A stretch of DNA of 64,000 nt from Meiothermus ruber DSM 1279 (GCF_000024425.1 NC_013946.1:744001-808000), one strand, 5' to 3'. Counted from the first letter of the stretch, positions 43,063 to 52,583 are shown. The notes: generated by a model not told the origin, from the sequence alone. Numbers and translations: made by a program.

Positions 43063-44244
43063 CTACAGTTCGTCTTCCAGCAGGGCTTCCCAGCTTTGCC
43101 GCCGGCGGATTACCTCCCAGCCCTGGCCCGTCCACAAGAGCTCGAGGGGGCGGGGGGTGTCGAGGTAGTTGCTACTCATGCTACCGGCATAGGCTCCGGC
43201 TTGCAGTATAGCCAGCAGATCGCCCTCCCTGGGTTCGGGCAGGGTGATGTCGCGGGCCAGCACATCGCCCGACTCGCAGGCGGGGCCGGCCAGGTCGTAG
43301 GTGGCTTGGCGGGGGTTGTGGTACAGCGGCTCCACCGGGTGTATTGCACCATAAAGCATAGGCCGGATCAGCTGGCTCATACCGGCGTCTATCAGCAGGT
43401 AGTTGCGCCGGGTGCGCTTGGTGCCCCAGCAGCGCGTGACCAGCACCCCGGCCTCTGCGACCAGGTAGCGGCCCGGCTCGATCCACAGCTCTGCGCCGTG
43501 TTTGTGGGCCAGGGCGGCCGCCTGTGCCCCCAACGCACCCAGGTCGAGGCCCAGCCCAAAGCCCCCGCCCAGGTTCATGACCTCAAAGGGGCCATGGGTG
43601 CGGTAAAGCCCGTCCATCACCCGGTAGCCCGCCTGGTAGTCTTCGGGGTGCTCCAGGGCCGAACCCAGGTGGATGTGCAGGCCCAGCACCTCGAGGCGGC
43701 TCCGGCGGGCCAGTTCCAGGGCCGGCCCCACTTCCTCGGGCAGGATGCCAAACTTGCTCTCGCCACGCCCAGTGGCCAGGTGGTCGTGGGTGACGATGGG
43801 CAGGTCGGGGTTGACCCGTAAGAGGACGCGGGCCCTGGGCAGTAGCCTCGAGGCTCGCTCGAGGTCGGCCAGGGAGTCGAGGCCCAGCATCGGAAGGCCA
43901 ATGCGGTTCAGCGCTTCTAGCATGGCCGGTGTTTTGACCGGCCCATTCAGCAAGACCTCGTTGCGGCGAAAGCCGGCCTGGTAGGCCCGCAACACCTCCC
44001 CCAAGCTGACCGCTTCCACAAAGACGCCCCGCTCCAGGAAGCGCTTGAGGAGGCCCAGGCGGGGGTTGGCCTTGATGGCATAAAAAATTTCGGTTTGTGG
44101 AAAGGCTTTTTGCAGGCGCTCGAGGCGCTCTTGGATGGTGGGCCAGTCGTAGGCGTAAAAAGGCGTCTCAAACTGAGAGGCGGCTTCTAGCAGGGCCTCT
44201 TTAAACTCGGGCCGCAGGGCGGTGTAGGATTGGGACATGCTCAT
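43063..44244 (-). CDS. lysA: Diaminopimelate decarboxylase
   Basis: PLP enzyme for the last step of lysine synthesis from meso-diaminopimelate. 393 residues, slightly short. PLP lysine about 58 in FYAIKAN; then VEAVSLGEVLRA, HIHLGSAL region, NLGGGFGLG, EPGRYLVAEAGVLVT, and GPACESGDVL with the catalytic Cys from the partner subunit. Deinococcus-Thermus bacteria commonly make lysine by the aminoadipate route, so a lysA-like enzyme may serve another substrate or be an alternative. ATG at 44244 with GAGGGG upstream. Its start codon overlaps that of the divergent C26 gene, an unusual arrangement. Confidence 0.9.
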   Translation of the reverse strand: MSMSQSYTALRPEFKEALLEAASQFETPFYAYDWPTIQERLERLQKAFPQTEIFYAIKANPRLGLLKRFLERGVFVEAVSLGEVLRAYQAGFRRNEVLLNGPVKTPAMLEALNRIGLPMLGLDSLADLERASRLLPRARVLLRVNPDLPIVTHDHLATGRGESKFGILPEEVGPALELARRSRLEVLGLHIHLGSALEHPEDYQAGYRVMDGLYRTHGPFEVMNLGGGFGLGLDLGALGAQAAALAHKHGAELWIEPGRYLVAEAGVLVTRCWGTKRTRRNYLLIDAGMSQLIRPMLYGAIHPVEPLYHNPRQATYDLAGPACESGDVLARDITLPEPREGDLLAILQAGAYAGSMSSNYLDTPRPLELLWTGQGWEVIRRRQSWEALLEDEL

Positions 44245-44944
44245 CGGTGTAACCCCTCAGTCGCGCAACACAGAAGGTCTTTTTCGCACCAGAATCTGGG
44301 GCCTGCTCGAGCCCTATGTGCGGGCCCTGGAAAGCCAGGGTGCCAGCATTGTAATCCTACCGCCCCAGGCCGATGACAGGCTGCCCGCTCTGCTACGCCA
44401 ACTGGATGGCGTGCTGCTGCCGGGCGGCGTGGATGTGGATCCGGCCCAGTTTGGCGAAGAACCCATCCCCGAGCTGGGAGAGGTGAGCCTCGAGCGCGAC
44501 GCCATCGAGCTGTTTGTGGCCCGTTATACCGCCCAGCACGGCATCCCCACCCTGGGGATCTGCCGCGGCATCCAGGTGATGAACGTGGCCCTAGGCGGTA
44601 GCCTGTACCAGGATCTGTCTGCGCAAGGCTTTCGCACCGTGCAGCACAGCCAGAAAGCCGAGCCACCGGTGCTGGGGCATAGCCTCGAGCTGGTTGGGCC
44701 CAGCCCCCTGGATAAGCTGTTTGAGGGCCGTTTCCGGGTCAACTCCTACCACCATCAGGCCCTCAGGGATCTGGCCCCCGGTCTGCGGGCGGTGGCCGCT
44801 GCGCCGGATGGCATCGTGGAGGCGGTGCTGCTCGAAGGCCATCCGTTCTACCTGGGGGTGCAGTGGCACCCTGAGCTGCTGCCTGCGCAATGGGGTGTTT
44901 TCCGCCTGCTGGTCGAGGCAGCCGCCAGCCAGCGGGCTCGCTGA
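44237..44944 (+). CDS. Peptidase C26 gamma-glutamyl hydrolase (PuuD-like)
   Basis: 235-residue class I amidotransferase-fold hydrolase that cleaves gamma-glutamyl bonds, as PuuD does on gamma-glutamyl-GABA. Nucleophile Cys in LGICRGIQVMNVALGG, and the His-Glu pair in LGVQWHPELL. N-terminal MLIGVTPQSRN and the LPGGVDVDPAQFGEE segment are typical of C26. This is a second gamma-glutamyl hydrolase in the window, away from the amine cluster. The ATG at 44237 has AGGA seven bases upstream. It is divergent from lysA with overlapping start codons, so both promoters must lie inside the opposite gene. Confidence 0.88.
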   Translation: MLIGVTPQSRNTEGLFRTRIWGLLEPYVRALESQGASIVILPPQADDRLPALLRQLDGVLLPGGVDVDPAQFGEEPIPELGEVSLERDAIELFVARYTAQHGIPTLGICRGIQVMNVALGGSLYQDLSAQGFRTVQHSQKAEPPVLGHSLELVGPSPLDKLFEGRFRVNSYHHQALRDLAPGLRAVAAAPDGIVEAVLLEGHPFYLGVQWHPELLPAQWGVFRLLVEAAASQRAR

Positions 44945-45147
44945 GCAAGAGACGGCGGCCCCGCAATACCCACAGGGAATTGCGCCGGGCGTGTGCTTGC
45001 TGCTGCAGAATGGTGATGGGATGTTTGGGTTTGGTGTAAACCCGCTGCACAGACTGGCCGGGTGGTGTTTTGAACCATCTGGCAACACGATTCACGGTAC
45101 ACTGGGCGGAGAACGGGTATTGTATGGTTTTGACGGGAGGTCAGGGC

Positions 45148-47787
45148 TTGTCGCTGTATCAGACTCTCAGTAAATCCCTCGAGCCGGTGCTGGGGGATCG
45201 GGCCCGGGTGGTGCTGGAAGAGGGGGTTCGTCGGCTGGGCACCAGCCCGGATAAGCTCGACGCATCCGAGGCCGAGACCATTCTCAAGCGCCTGGTGTAT
45301 CGCGAACTTCAGGCCAAAATGAGCCCCAGTGCGGCCCGCAGCCATATCGAGGAGCTGCTTAAAACGCTGGGGCTGAGTGGGGAGAAAACCGCCAAAGCCG
45401 CCACCGGCGGATTGTCGGCGCATGCCCAGGGGGTGCTGGCGGAGCTCGAGGCCGGCCTGAAGCGCTTTAGCCTGTACCTGGACTGGCCCGAGGTTGGACG
45501 CCTGCGCGGTCTGGTCAACGCGATTAGGCAAGACCCTGAGGCTGCCGCGGCGCGCACTTTGTTGCGTGAGGGGCAGGAGGTGCTGGCCCAGCTCGAGGAG
45601 AAGCTCCAGGCGGCTTTGCTGCGCCAGACCCGGGATATTGCCGAGCTGGAGATGAGCTTGTCACGAGTGCAGAGCGTGGGTGGGGCCAAGGTGCGCCGCC
45701 TGGAAAACCTGATCCGGATTATCCAGGAGGCCCACGCCCAGGAAACCCTGGCCACCGCCGAGGTGGAGCGAGCCCGTGCCCTGGCGGCGGATATGCGCAA
45801 GCTGGTGGAGTCCTCGGTGGTGCAAAACCCCACCGGCGAGGCCGCTATTACCCTGGACACCATCGAGGAAATCGTACCGACCGAGCCGCAGGTGGTGCTC
45901 AAAGACCCCACCATCGAGGCGCCGGTGGTGCTGGAGGAGGCCAGCGACGGCTTCGACGATGAAGCCCTGGTGATCGACCTCGACTTTGAGGCCCTGACCT
46001 CCGAGCAGTTGTCGCGCATCCGCGAGATTGACGTGGCCGAGGACGCCCGCCGGCTGGAGTCGCTCAAAGAGCGCTATATGGCTGTGCTGAACCAGCCCAG
46101 TGTGGCCGATGAGCTGGCCGAACTGGAAGCCGAGCTAGCGGCCGGCAATCCTTTGGGCGAGCGTCTGGATGCTTTTGCTGAGCTGCTCAAGGCCGCGCAG
46201 CAGGAGGCTTTAACCGAAGCCCGGGTGCGCTACGAGTGGCTGGCCGACCGCCTGGGCCGCCTCGAGCTGCCCTCCGAGCGAACCGCCCCCCTGCAGGCGC
46301 GCTTGATGGTCGCCCTGGAAACCTTGCAGGCTGGCGGGATTCCCCAGGAGCTGGCCGAACTGGAGCGCAACCTGGAGAGCCTCGAGGCCGAAGAGAAGGC
46401 CAACCGCGAAAACCAGGCCCGCCGGGCCCGCCTCGAGGCCGCGCTGGCTACTTTGCGCACCGAGGCCGAACATGCCCTGTCGCCCTTCCGTGGGCGGGCC
46501 CAGGTGGAGTCTTTCCTGACGGCCCTGGCCGCTCCGGATATCTCCGAGGCGGCCTTGAGCACCCTGCGCCAGGAGCTTTCCGACCTGCTCTCCCAGCTGG
46601 CCCGGGAGCGCGAGGAGGAAAGCCTCAAACGCATGGGTCTGCGGGCGAGCGTGCAGGCTTTGCCCAGCCTCGAGCCCCTCGAAGCCGATAAAAAGCACCT
46701 GTTGCAGCAGCTCGAGCAGGGGTTGGGTAGCCTGGCCGAGCTTGAGGCGGCGGTGCAGGCCCTGGTGGAGCGCGCCCGGGGGCTGGTGCTAAGCCGGCTG
46801 GAGGCCCTCGAGGCCCGTATCCAGCACCTCGAGCGCGTCCTCAAAGAATCCCTGATCGAACTCAAAAAACCCTTGCAGGCCAACCGCGAGGCCCTGGCCC
46901 AGGGGCGTATTGCCGACCCCAGCCCGCTGGAGCAGGCCCTCGACGATCTGGTAGCGGCCCGGCGGGCTTCCATCGCCGAGGAACTCTCGCGCTACGAGGC
47001 CGTGGCCCGCAGCATGAAGGGCCTGGGGGGTGAGGAGCTCGAGGCTAAAGTGGCCCAAGCCCGAACCCACCTCCAGGCCGGCGAACTGCCCGACCTGAGC
47101 GAGATTCACATGCTTCTGGGCCGTCTGCGCCGGGCCCAGGAGACGCTGCGGGCCGACCTGGGCGCGCGCATTGGAGCCTTGCTCGAGGCCTACGCTGTGC
47201 ACAAAGGGGTGGGGGGCGAAACCGCCCTGCGCCTCAAGCCCTTGTGCGACTTCCTGCAGTCGGCGGCTGAGCGCCTACCCCGCCTGGGGGTCAGCGGCTT
47301 GCTCGAGGTGCGACGGGCTTTGGAGGAAGCCGAGCGCCTCGAGGCGCAGCTAGCCCAAGAGTACGAGGCGGCCCAGAGCGTGCTGCAAGAACTCAAAGGG
47401 GCCGACCTCGAGTCCTTGCTGGACGTGTTCGAGGCCCCCAGCCCACCGCCCTCGCCCCAGCCCGCTACCCTCCCCGAGCCCGAGGCGCTGAGGCAGTTCC
47501 GGATACGCGGTGTGGAGGCCGTGGCCCTGGTTGAAGGGGGGCAGGTGGTGGCCGGTGGCCTGCCTTTTGCCCCCAGGAGCGCCCAGGTGGTCTTCGACGA
47601 CCTGATCAACCTGGCCAACGAACTCTCGGGACAACCGGCCCGCCTGTCGGTGATATCCCTCCCCCAGTGGGTGCTGGTGCTGGTGCCCTTGAAGCAAAAA
47701 GGCCTGGTGATCTTGGCAGAAAAAGCCCTTCTATCGCGCCTGCTGGCCCTCATCGAGCGCCAGCGCGATGCGCTGGAGGCGTTGTAG
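45148..47787 (+). CDS. Long coiled-coil protein with roadblock/LC7-like C-terminus
   Basis: 879 residues from TTG at 45148 (GGGAGG at 45135-45140; ATG 45124 is less good). A short globular N-terminus (LYQTLSKSLEPVLGDRARVVLE) is followed by over 650 residues of Leu/Ala/Glu/Arg-rich helix with heptads, probably coiled coils with hinges. An acidic break lies at about residues 230-290 (e.g. EEIVPTEPQVVLKDP). The last 100 residues are a beta-alpha domain (GVEAVALVEGGQVVAGGLPF, VISLPQWVLVLVPLKQKGLVIL) like roadblock/LC7 (MglB-type) proteins that bind small GTPases. No signal or membrane part. It may be a cytoskeletal or polarity factor. CTCGAG occurs 15 times in the region. Confidence 0.82.
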   Translation: MSLYQTLSKSLEPVLGDRARVVLEEGVRRLGTSPDKLDASEAETILKRLVYRELQAKMSPSAARSHIEELLKTLGLSGEKTAKAATGGLSAHAQGVLAELEAGLKRFSLYLDWPEVGRLRGLVNAIRQDPEAAAARTLLREGQEVLAQLEEKLQAALLRQTRDIAELEMSLSRVQSVGGAKVRRLENLIRIIQEAHAQETLATAEVERARALAADMRKLVESSVVQNPTGEAAITLDTIEEIVPTEPQVVLKDPTIEAPVVLEEASDGFDDEALVIDLDFEALTSEQLSRIREIDVAEDARRLESLKERYMAVLNQPSVADELAELEAELAAGNPLGERLDAFAELLKAAQQEALTEARVRYEWLADRLGRLELPSERTAPLQARLMVALETLQAGGIPQELAELERNLESLEAEEKANRENQARRARLEAALATLRTEAEHALSPFRGRAQVESFLTALAAPDISEAALSTLRQELSDLLSQLAREREEESLKRMGLRASVQALPSLEPLEADKKHLLQQLEQGLGSLAELEAAVQALVERARGLVLSRLEALEARIQHLERVLKESLIELKKPLQANREALAQGRIADPSPLEQALDDLVAARRASIAEELSRYEAVARSMKGLGGEELEAKVAQARTHLQAGELPDLSEIHMLLGRLRRAQETLRADLGARIGALLEAYAVHKGVGGETALRLKPLCDFLQSAAERLPRLGVSGLLEVRRALEEAERLEAQLAQEYEAAQSVLQELKGADLESLLDVFEAPSPPPSPQPATLPEPEALRQFRIRGVEAVALVEGGQVVAGGLPFAPRSAQVVFDDLINLANELSGQPARLSVISLPQWVLVLVPLKQKGLVILAEKALLSRLLALIERQRDALEAL

Positions 47788-47797
47788 CCCCGCCCAA

Positions 47798-49705
47798 TCA
47801 ATCAGCGCCGCCGTGCACATACTGAAGCTCGTAGAGCTTGGCGTAGTAGCCGCCCTGTCTCAGCAGTTCGTCGTGGCTGCCCTCTTCCAGCAGCTTGCCC
47901 TTGCGGAAGACCAGAATCCGATCCACGTGGCGAATGGTCGAGAGCCGGTGGGCGATCACAATCGAGGTGCGGCCCTGCATGACCCGCTCGAGCACGGCCT
48001 GGATTTTCTGCTCGGTCTCGGAGTCCACGTTGGCGGTGGCCTCGTCCAGGATCAGCAGGATGTCGGGGTTGTGCAGGATGGCCCGGGCCAGGGCCAGCAA
48101 CTGCTTCTGCCCGGTGGAAAGCCCCCCGCCGCGCTCGTGTAGAACGGTCTGGTAGCCCTGCGGCAGCCGCTGTATAAACTCGTCGGCCCCCACAAAGGCA
48201 CACACTTCCTGGATGCGCTCCGGGGTAATCCGCTCGTCGCCCAGCCGCAGGTTCGACTCGATGGTGCCGCTGAACAAAAAGGGGTCTTGCAGCACGATGC
48301 CAATAGCCCGGCGCAGGTCGCGCTGCCGATAGTCCCGCACATCCAGGCCATCGATCTTGACCGCACCCTGCTGCACGTCGTAGAAGCGGGCGATCAGGCT
48401 GATTACGCTGGTCTTGCCCGCGCCGGTAGCCCCTACCAGGGCCACCTTCTCGCCGGGCCGCACGCGGAAGCTCACCCCCCGCAGCACCCAGTCCCACTCA
48501 CCCTCTTCAGGGGTGGTGGGCTCGAGCACCTCGAGGCTCGAGGCCGAGGGGGGCGTGTCGGCCGCACCCTGCTCTGCTGACTCGCTGGCTTGGGGCTTGC
48601 GCTCCCCCCGCCGGCCATAGGCAAACCAGACGTCCTCAAAGTCAATCTGGCCCCTGAAGCGCTCGACCGGTAGCGCCCCCGGCTTGTCGGCCACCTCTTC
48701 TTTGGTATCCAGCAGGCCAAAAATGCGCTCTGCCGAGGCCATGGCGGCCTGGAAGATGTTGAACTTTTCGGAAAGGTCTTGCAAGGGCTGGAAGAGCTGG
48801 CGCACATAATCGGTGAAAGCCACCAACAAGCCCAGGGTAATGGCCTGCTGTATGACCTGCCCGCCCCCGTACCACAGCACCAGGGCCACCGTGAACTCGC
48901 CCATAAGGCCCACCAAAGGGAAAAACAGGGCAAACCACTTGATGATCTCCACCCAGGCCCTGCGCAAATCGCTGGAGAGCAGGTTGAACTGCGCTTCGTT
49001 CTTGGGCTCCCGGTTGAAAAGCTGGGTGGTCTGGACGCCGGCCAGGTTTTCCTGCAGCGAAGCATTAACCTTGGACAGCCGCAGCCGCATGGCCCGGTAG
49101 GCCTCGCGCATCCCACCCCGGATCCAGGTGGTCACGGCCAGGAAGATGGGCATGATGGCAAAAGCCACCAGGGCCAGGCGCCAGTCCAGCACCAGCATGA
49201 AGACCATCAGGCCGATAATCAGGGCGAAGTCGGCAATCAGCCCCACCAGCCCGCCGGTGATGAACTGGTTGATGGCGTCCACATCGGAGGTGATGCGGGT
49301 CATCAGGCGGCCCACGGGGTTGCGGTCGAAGTATCCCAGGTGCATGCGCTGGAGCTTGGCGAAAATCTCCGAACGCAGGTCAAAGAGGATGTGTTGCCCC
49401 ACCCAGCTAATCAGGTAGGTTTGCGCGTAGTTGGCGATAAAGTCCACCACCCGCACCGCCAGAAAAACAGCGCAGACCAGCAACAGGGTCTCGTAGCGCT
49501 GGGCCAGGGGGAGCGCCTCGCGCGGCACGATGGCGTTGTCAATGGCATACTTGAGGAAAAGTGGGGTCGAGGCAGCGGTAAGGGTGCTCACCACCAGCGC
49601 CAGCAGGGCCAGCCCCACCTGCTTCCAGTAGGGCCGTACGTATTTCAGGATGCGCCGGGCCAGCTTGGCATCAAAACTCTTCTTAAAGGCTTCTTCTTCG
49701 TGCAT
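47798..49705 (-). CDS. Heterodimeric ABC exporter subunit with canonical ATP site (TmrA-like)
   Basis: 635 residues: six-helix membrane domain (about 25-330) then an ATPase. Walker A GATGAGKTS, Walker B with catalytic Glu LLILDEATANVD, signature LSTGQKQLLALARAI, H-loop IVIAHRLST. The signature has Thr where the second subunit has Gly, so the good ATP site forms from this Walker B and the partner's LSGGQ. An insertion of about 40 residues (Ser/Glu/Pro-rich, RKPQASESAEQGAADT onward) sits between the first strands of the ATPase domain. It is the downstream gene of a pair. TmrAB-type exporters move peptides, lipids or drugs. Confidence 0.92.
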   Translation of the reverse strand: MHEEEAFKKSFDAKLARRILKYVRPYWKQVGLALLALVVSTLTAASTPLFLKYAIDNAIVPREALPLAQRYETLLLVCAVFLAVRVVDFIANYAQTYLISWVGQHILFDLRSEIFAKLQRMHLGYFDRNPVGRLMTRITSDVDAINQFITGGLVGLIADFALIIGLMVFMLVLDWRLALVAFAIMPIFLAVTTWIRGGMREAYRAMRLRLSKVNASLQENLAGVQTTQLFNREPKNEAQFNLLSSDLRRAWVEIIKWFALFFPLVGLMGEFTVALVLWYGGGQVIQQAITLGLLVAFTDYVRQLFQPLQDLSEKFNIFQAAMASAERIFGLLDTKEEVADKPGALPVERFRGQIDFEDVWFAYGRRGERKPQASESAEQGAADTPPSASSLEVLEPTTPEEGEWDWVLRGVSFRVRPGEKVALVGATGAGKTSVISLIARFYDVQQGAVKIDGLDVRDYRQRDLRRAIGIVLQDPFLFSGTIESNLRLGDERITPERIQEVCAFVGADEFIQRLPQGYQTVLHERGGGLSTGQKQLLALARAILHNPDILLILDEATANVDSETEQKIQAVLERVMQGRTSIVIAHRLSTIRHVDRILVFRKGKLLEEGSHDELLRQGGYYAKLYELQYVHGGAD

Positions 49706-49769
49706 AAGGCTCCGCTGATAGTTGAGTACAGATGGCCGATTGCAGCTTTGCTAAGTGCTCTACCGCTAA

Positions 49770-49804
49770 TTTTCCCTCATCCTGGGGCCTCCACGGGAAG
49801 TGCA
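49770..49804. repeat. Intergenic repeat, copy B
   Basis: 35 bases between the two exporter genes, about 30 identical to 21290-21323 by the suf operon. Same TTCCC...GGGAA dyad around CCTGGGG. Confidence 0.6.
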
Positions 49805-49857
49805 AGTACGCTGTTTGCTGCCGATGAGTCAGGGGGCTGAAGCTTTCCCATGGGGGT

Positions 49858-51657
49858 TTAGTCCACCTCCGCTTGCAGGCGCTGGATGCGGTCGAGTTCG
49901 GCGTAGATGCCGCCTGCGGCCAGCAGCATCTCGTGGGTGCCTTCCTCTACGATTCTGCCGTGATCCAGCACCACAATCCAGTCGGCGTACTGCAAGGTGG
50001 AGGTGCGGTGGCCGATCAGGAGGGTGGTTTGCTGGCCCAGCACGCTTTTGAGCCCGGAGAGGATGCGCGACTCGGTCTCGGTGTCCACCGCGCTCATGGC
50101 GTCATCGAGGATTAGAATTTTCGGCCTGCGGGCCAGGGCCCGGGCCAGGGCTACCCGCTGGCGCTGCCCGCCCGAAAGGGTGACGCCGCGCTCGCCCAGC
50201 GAGGTTTCGTAGCCCTTAGGAAACCCCACGATGTCGTCGTGCACCCCGGCCAGCTTGGCGGCCCAGACGGCCCGCTCGAGGTCTACCGCCGGCAGCCCGA
50301 AGCAGATGTTCTCGGCCAGAGTTTCGGAGAACAGAAAGGGCTCCTGCGGCACCATGCCGATGGCCGTGCGCAGGGTGGTGAGCGGCAGCTCCTTTACATC
50401 GTAGCCTCCCACCAACACCCGGCCCGAGGTGGGATCCAGGATACGCGGAACCAGGCTCGCCAGCAGGCTTTTGCCGCTTCCGGTACGCCCGGTGATGCCC
50501 AGGGTGGTGCCCTCGGGGATGGTCAGGGTGATGCCGTCCAGCACCTTGCGCCCCCCTAGCTCGAGGCTGACCCCCTCAAACTTGATCTCCCCCGCCAGTT
50601 CCGAACCCTCCGCCACCCCGATCCCTTTAGATGGGGGAGCGGGCTCGGTAATCCGGGCCGGTTCACGCCAGAACTCCTCCAGCCGCTTGTAGCTGGTCGA
50701 GCCCCGCTGGAAGATGGTGAGGGTATAACCCAGGCCGATGATGGGCCAGCCCAGCATCATCAGGTAGGCGTTGAACTGCACGAATTGCCCGGCGGTCATC
50801 TCACCCCGGATGACCATGCCGCCCCCCATCCACAGCACAATGAGCGCGGCAAAGCCCATCATCAGGCCCATCAGGGCCCGCACCGGCCCGTCCACGCGGG
50901 TCAGGGCCAGGCTTTTGGCGATATAGTCCTTGTTGAGGGCCTGGAAGGCCTCGAGCTCGCGGTCTTCCAGGGCAAACCCCTTTACCACCCGGATGCCGGA
51001 GAAGTTTTCCTGTGCGCGGGTGGAAATCCGGTCGAAGGATTCCTGGCTTTCGCGGTAGCGTTGGTCAATCAGGCGCAGCACGTAGTACATCACCGCAAAA
51101 ATGATGGGGAAGACCAGCGAGAGGGCCAGGGCCAGCGGCACGTTCACCAGGTACATGGCCGCAATGGCGAAGACCACAAACATCAGCAAGCGGCTGCCCA
51201 TGTTGATACCGCCGCCCAGCATCTCACGCACCGCGCCCAGGTCGGTGGTGAACTTGTTCATCAGGTCGCCGATGCGGTTTCTGCTGTAAAAATAGCTGTC
51301 CAGCGAGAGGGCCTTTTTGAACAGATCCATGCGCAGGTCGTGCTCGATGTAGCGGCTGGCCACCACCAAAAGCTGCCGGTTGGCCCAGGAGAAAAAGGCC
51401 GAGGCCACCGCCGCGCCCAGAATGGCCCAGACCCAGACCAGGTAGGCCTCCCCAGCCCGGATGGCATCAATGGCGTGGCGCAAAAAGTAGGGCGACAACG
51501 ACGAAGCCCCCACCGAGGCGATGCCGGCCAGCATGCCCCACAGGTACTGGGGGCCGTAGCGCCGCAGGTAGGGCATCAGGGCAATCAGCGGGCCGAAAAC
51601 TGACCGGTCAGTTCTGGAGGATGTCTTAGAATGATCGGATGAGGGCATCTTTACCAC
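49858..51657 (-). CDS. Heterodimeric ABC exporter subunit with degenerate ATP site (TmrB-like)
   Basis: 599 residues with an N-terminal membrane domain of six helices and an ATPase. Walker A GRTGSGKSL, signature LSGGQRQRVALARAL, Walker B ILILDDAMSAVD with Asp in place of the catalytic Glu, H-loop LLIGHRTST. The combination is the complement of the neighbouring subunit, so the two form one heterodimer with one active and one degenerate ATP site. GTG at 51657 is chosen because GGAGG lies exactly six bases before it; TTG at 51672 and ATG at 51648 are alternatives. It is the first gene of the pair, 152 bp before its partner. Confidence 0.92.
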   Translation of the reverse strand: MVKMPSSDHSKTSSRTDRSVFGPLIALMPYLRRYGPQYLWGMLAGIASVGASSLSPYFLRHAIDAIRAGEAYLVWVWAILGAAVASAFFSWANRQLLVVASRYIEHDLRMDLFKKALSLDSYFYSRNRIGDLMNKFTTDLGAVREMLGGGINMGSRLLMFVVFAIAAMYLVNVPLALALSLVFPIIFAVMYYVLRLIDQRYRESQESFDRISTRAQENFSGIRVVKGFALEDRELEAFQALNKDYIAKSLALTRVDGPVRALMGLMMGFAALIVLWMGGGMVIRGEMTAGQFVQFNAYLMMLGWPIIGLGYTLTIFQRGSTSYKRLEEFWREPARITEPAPPSKGIGVAEGSELAGEIKFEGVSLELGGRKVLDGITLTIPEGTTLGITGRTGSGKSLLASLVPRILDPTSGRVLVGGYDVKELPLTTLRTAIGMVPQEPFLFSETLAENICFGLPAVDLERAVWAAKLAGVHDDIVGFPKGYETSLGERGVTLSGGQRQRVALARALARRPKILILDDAMSAVDTETESRILSGLKSVLGQQTTLLIGHRTSTLQYADWIVVLDHGRIVEEGTHEMLLAAGGIYAELDRIQRLQAEVD

Positions 51658-51719
51658 TTTATTCCTCCCCAATAACCTGACTGTAGTTTATTCGACCAAA
51701 GGGCTGGATGGTGTTTTTT

Positions 51720-52559
51720 TCAGGGCTGGAGGCGCTGGGCCAGTTCGGCGGCCACCTGGGGCCAGGGGGCCTCGAGGCCCACCAGGCGCCAGGGCTTGGG
51801 GGGTTCGGATTTTTTCAACAGTTTGCGCAGGGGGTTGGGCAAGGGCAGGTACTCGGGGTCGTGCACATACAACAGCCCCTTGACCTTGCCCAGCCTCGAG
51901 AGGTAGCGGTGCATACCGGCGGCCTCGAGGTCGGTGGGCAGCTCGAGGCCCAGCTCGAGGTGGGCCCCTTCCTGGCGCAGCTCCGCGGGGGCTTTGTCGG
52001 CCAGGAAGAGGCTCAACCCCTGCTCAGCCAACGCGGCCCGCAGGGCGGCCAGCCACCCGGGGTCATCCAGCAGCATGGGCTGGGCCACCAGGCCAATCAG
52101 GTGGGTTCCAGACTGTTTGGGAGGGGTAAAGGTGAAGCCTAGTTGATGTTTGGTGCGTTCCAGAGCCCGCCGGGCCAGCATGGGGTTCTGGGTCAGAAGC
52201 TGCCCAATTTTGGCGGCCAGGCCGGCCACCTCCGGTGAACGCTCGGCAGGAACCACCAGGGCGGGGGGCAGGCCCGGTACCAGCCGTTCCAGGGTGGCCT
52301 GCAAATCGACCAGCCAGGGTGAAGGGCTGCCCCTGTGGGGTTCAACGCCAAGCTGCACGTCCGGTAGCAACAGATAGTCGACCCCTTGGGTCTTGAGGCT
52401 AAAGACCTGACCCAGCACCCGGCGGATGGGCGCGGGAACCGGCAAATTGACCGAGGCCTCCTCAGGCTGGACAACCTCAACCTCCAATGCTTGCAAGTAG
52501 GACTCCCAGAAGGGCAGGTAGCGACTGGACAGCCAGCTATTCAAAACACCCACACGCAC
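51720..52559 (-). CDS. Protein of unknown function, faint DUF2229-like start
   Basis: 279 residues. The N-terminal RVGVLNSWLSSRYLPFWESYLQALEVEV and the QGVDYLLLPDVQ segment faintly resemble DUF2229 (acyl-CoA dehydratase activase-related). The Cys ligands and ATPase part of that family are absent, so the link is weak. A middle helical section (LAAKIGQLLTQNPMLARRALERT) and a C-terminal Rossmann-like part (LIGLVAQPMLLDDPGWLAALRAAL) follow. No signal peptide. The ATG at 52559 has a poor ribosome site. The upstream small gene is 24 bp away and may share the transcript. Confidence 0.6.
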   Translation of the reverse strand: MRVGVLNSWLSSRYLPFWESYLQALEVEVVQPEEASVNLPVPAPIRRVLGQVFSLKTQGVDYLLLPDVQLGVEPHRGSPSPWLVDLQATLERLVPGLPPALVVPAERSPEVAGLAAKIGQLLTQNPMLARRALERTKHQLGFTFTPPKQSGTHLIGLVAQPMLLDDPGWLAALRAALAEQGLSLFLADKAPAELRQEGAHLELGLELPTDLEAAGMHRYLSRLGKVKGLLYVHDPEYLPLPNPLRKLLKKSEPPKPWRLVGLEAPWPQVAAELAQRLQP

Positions 52560-52583
52560 CCGACTATCCTATCGCACTCTTGG

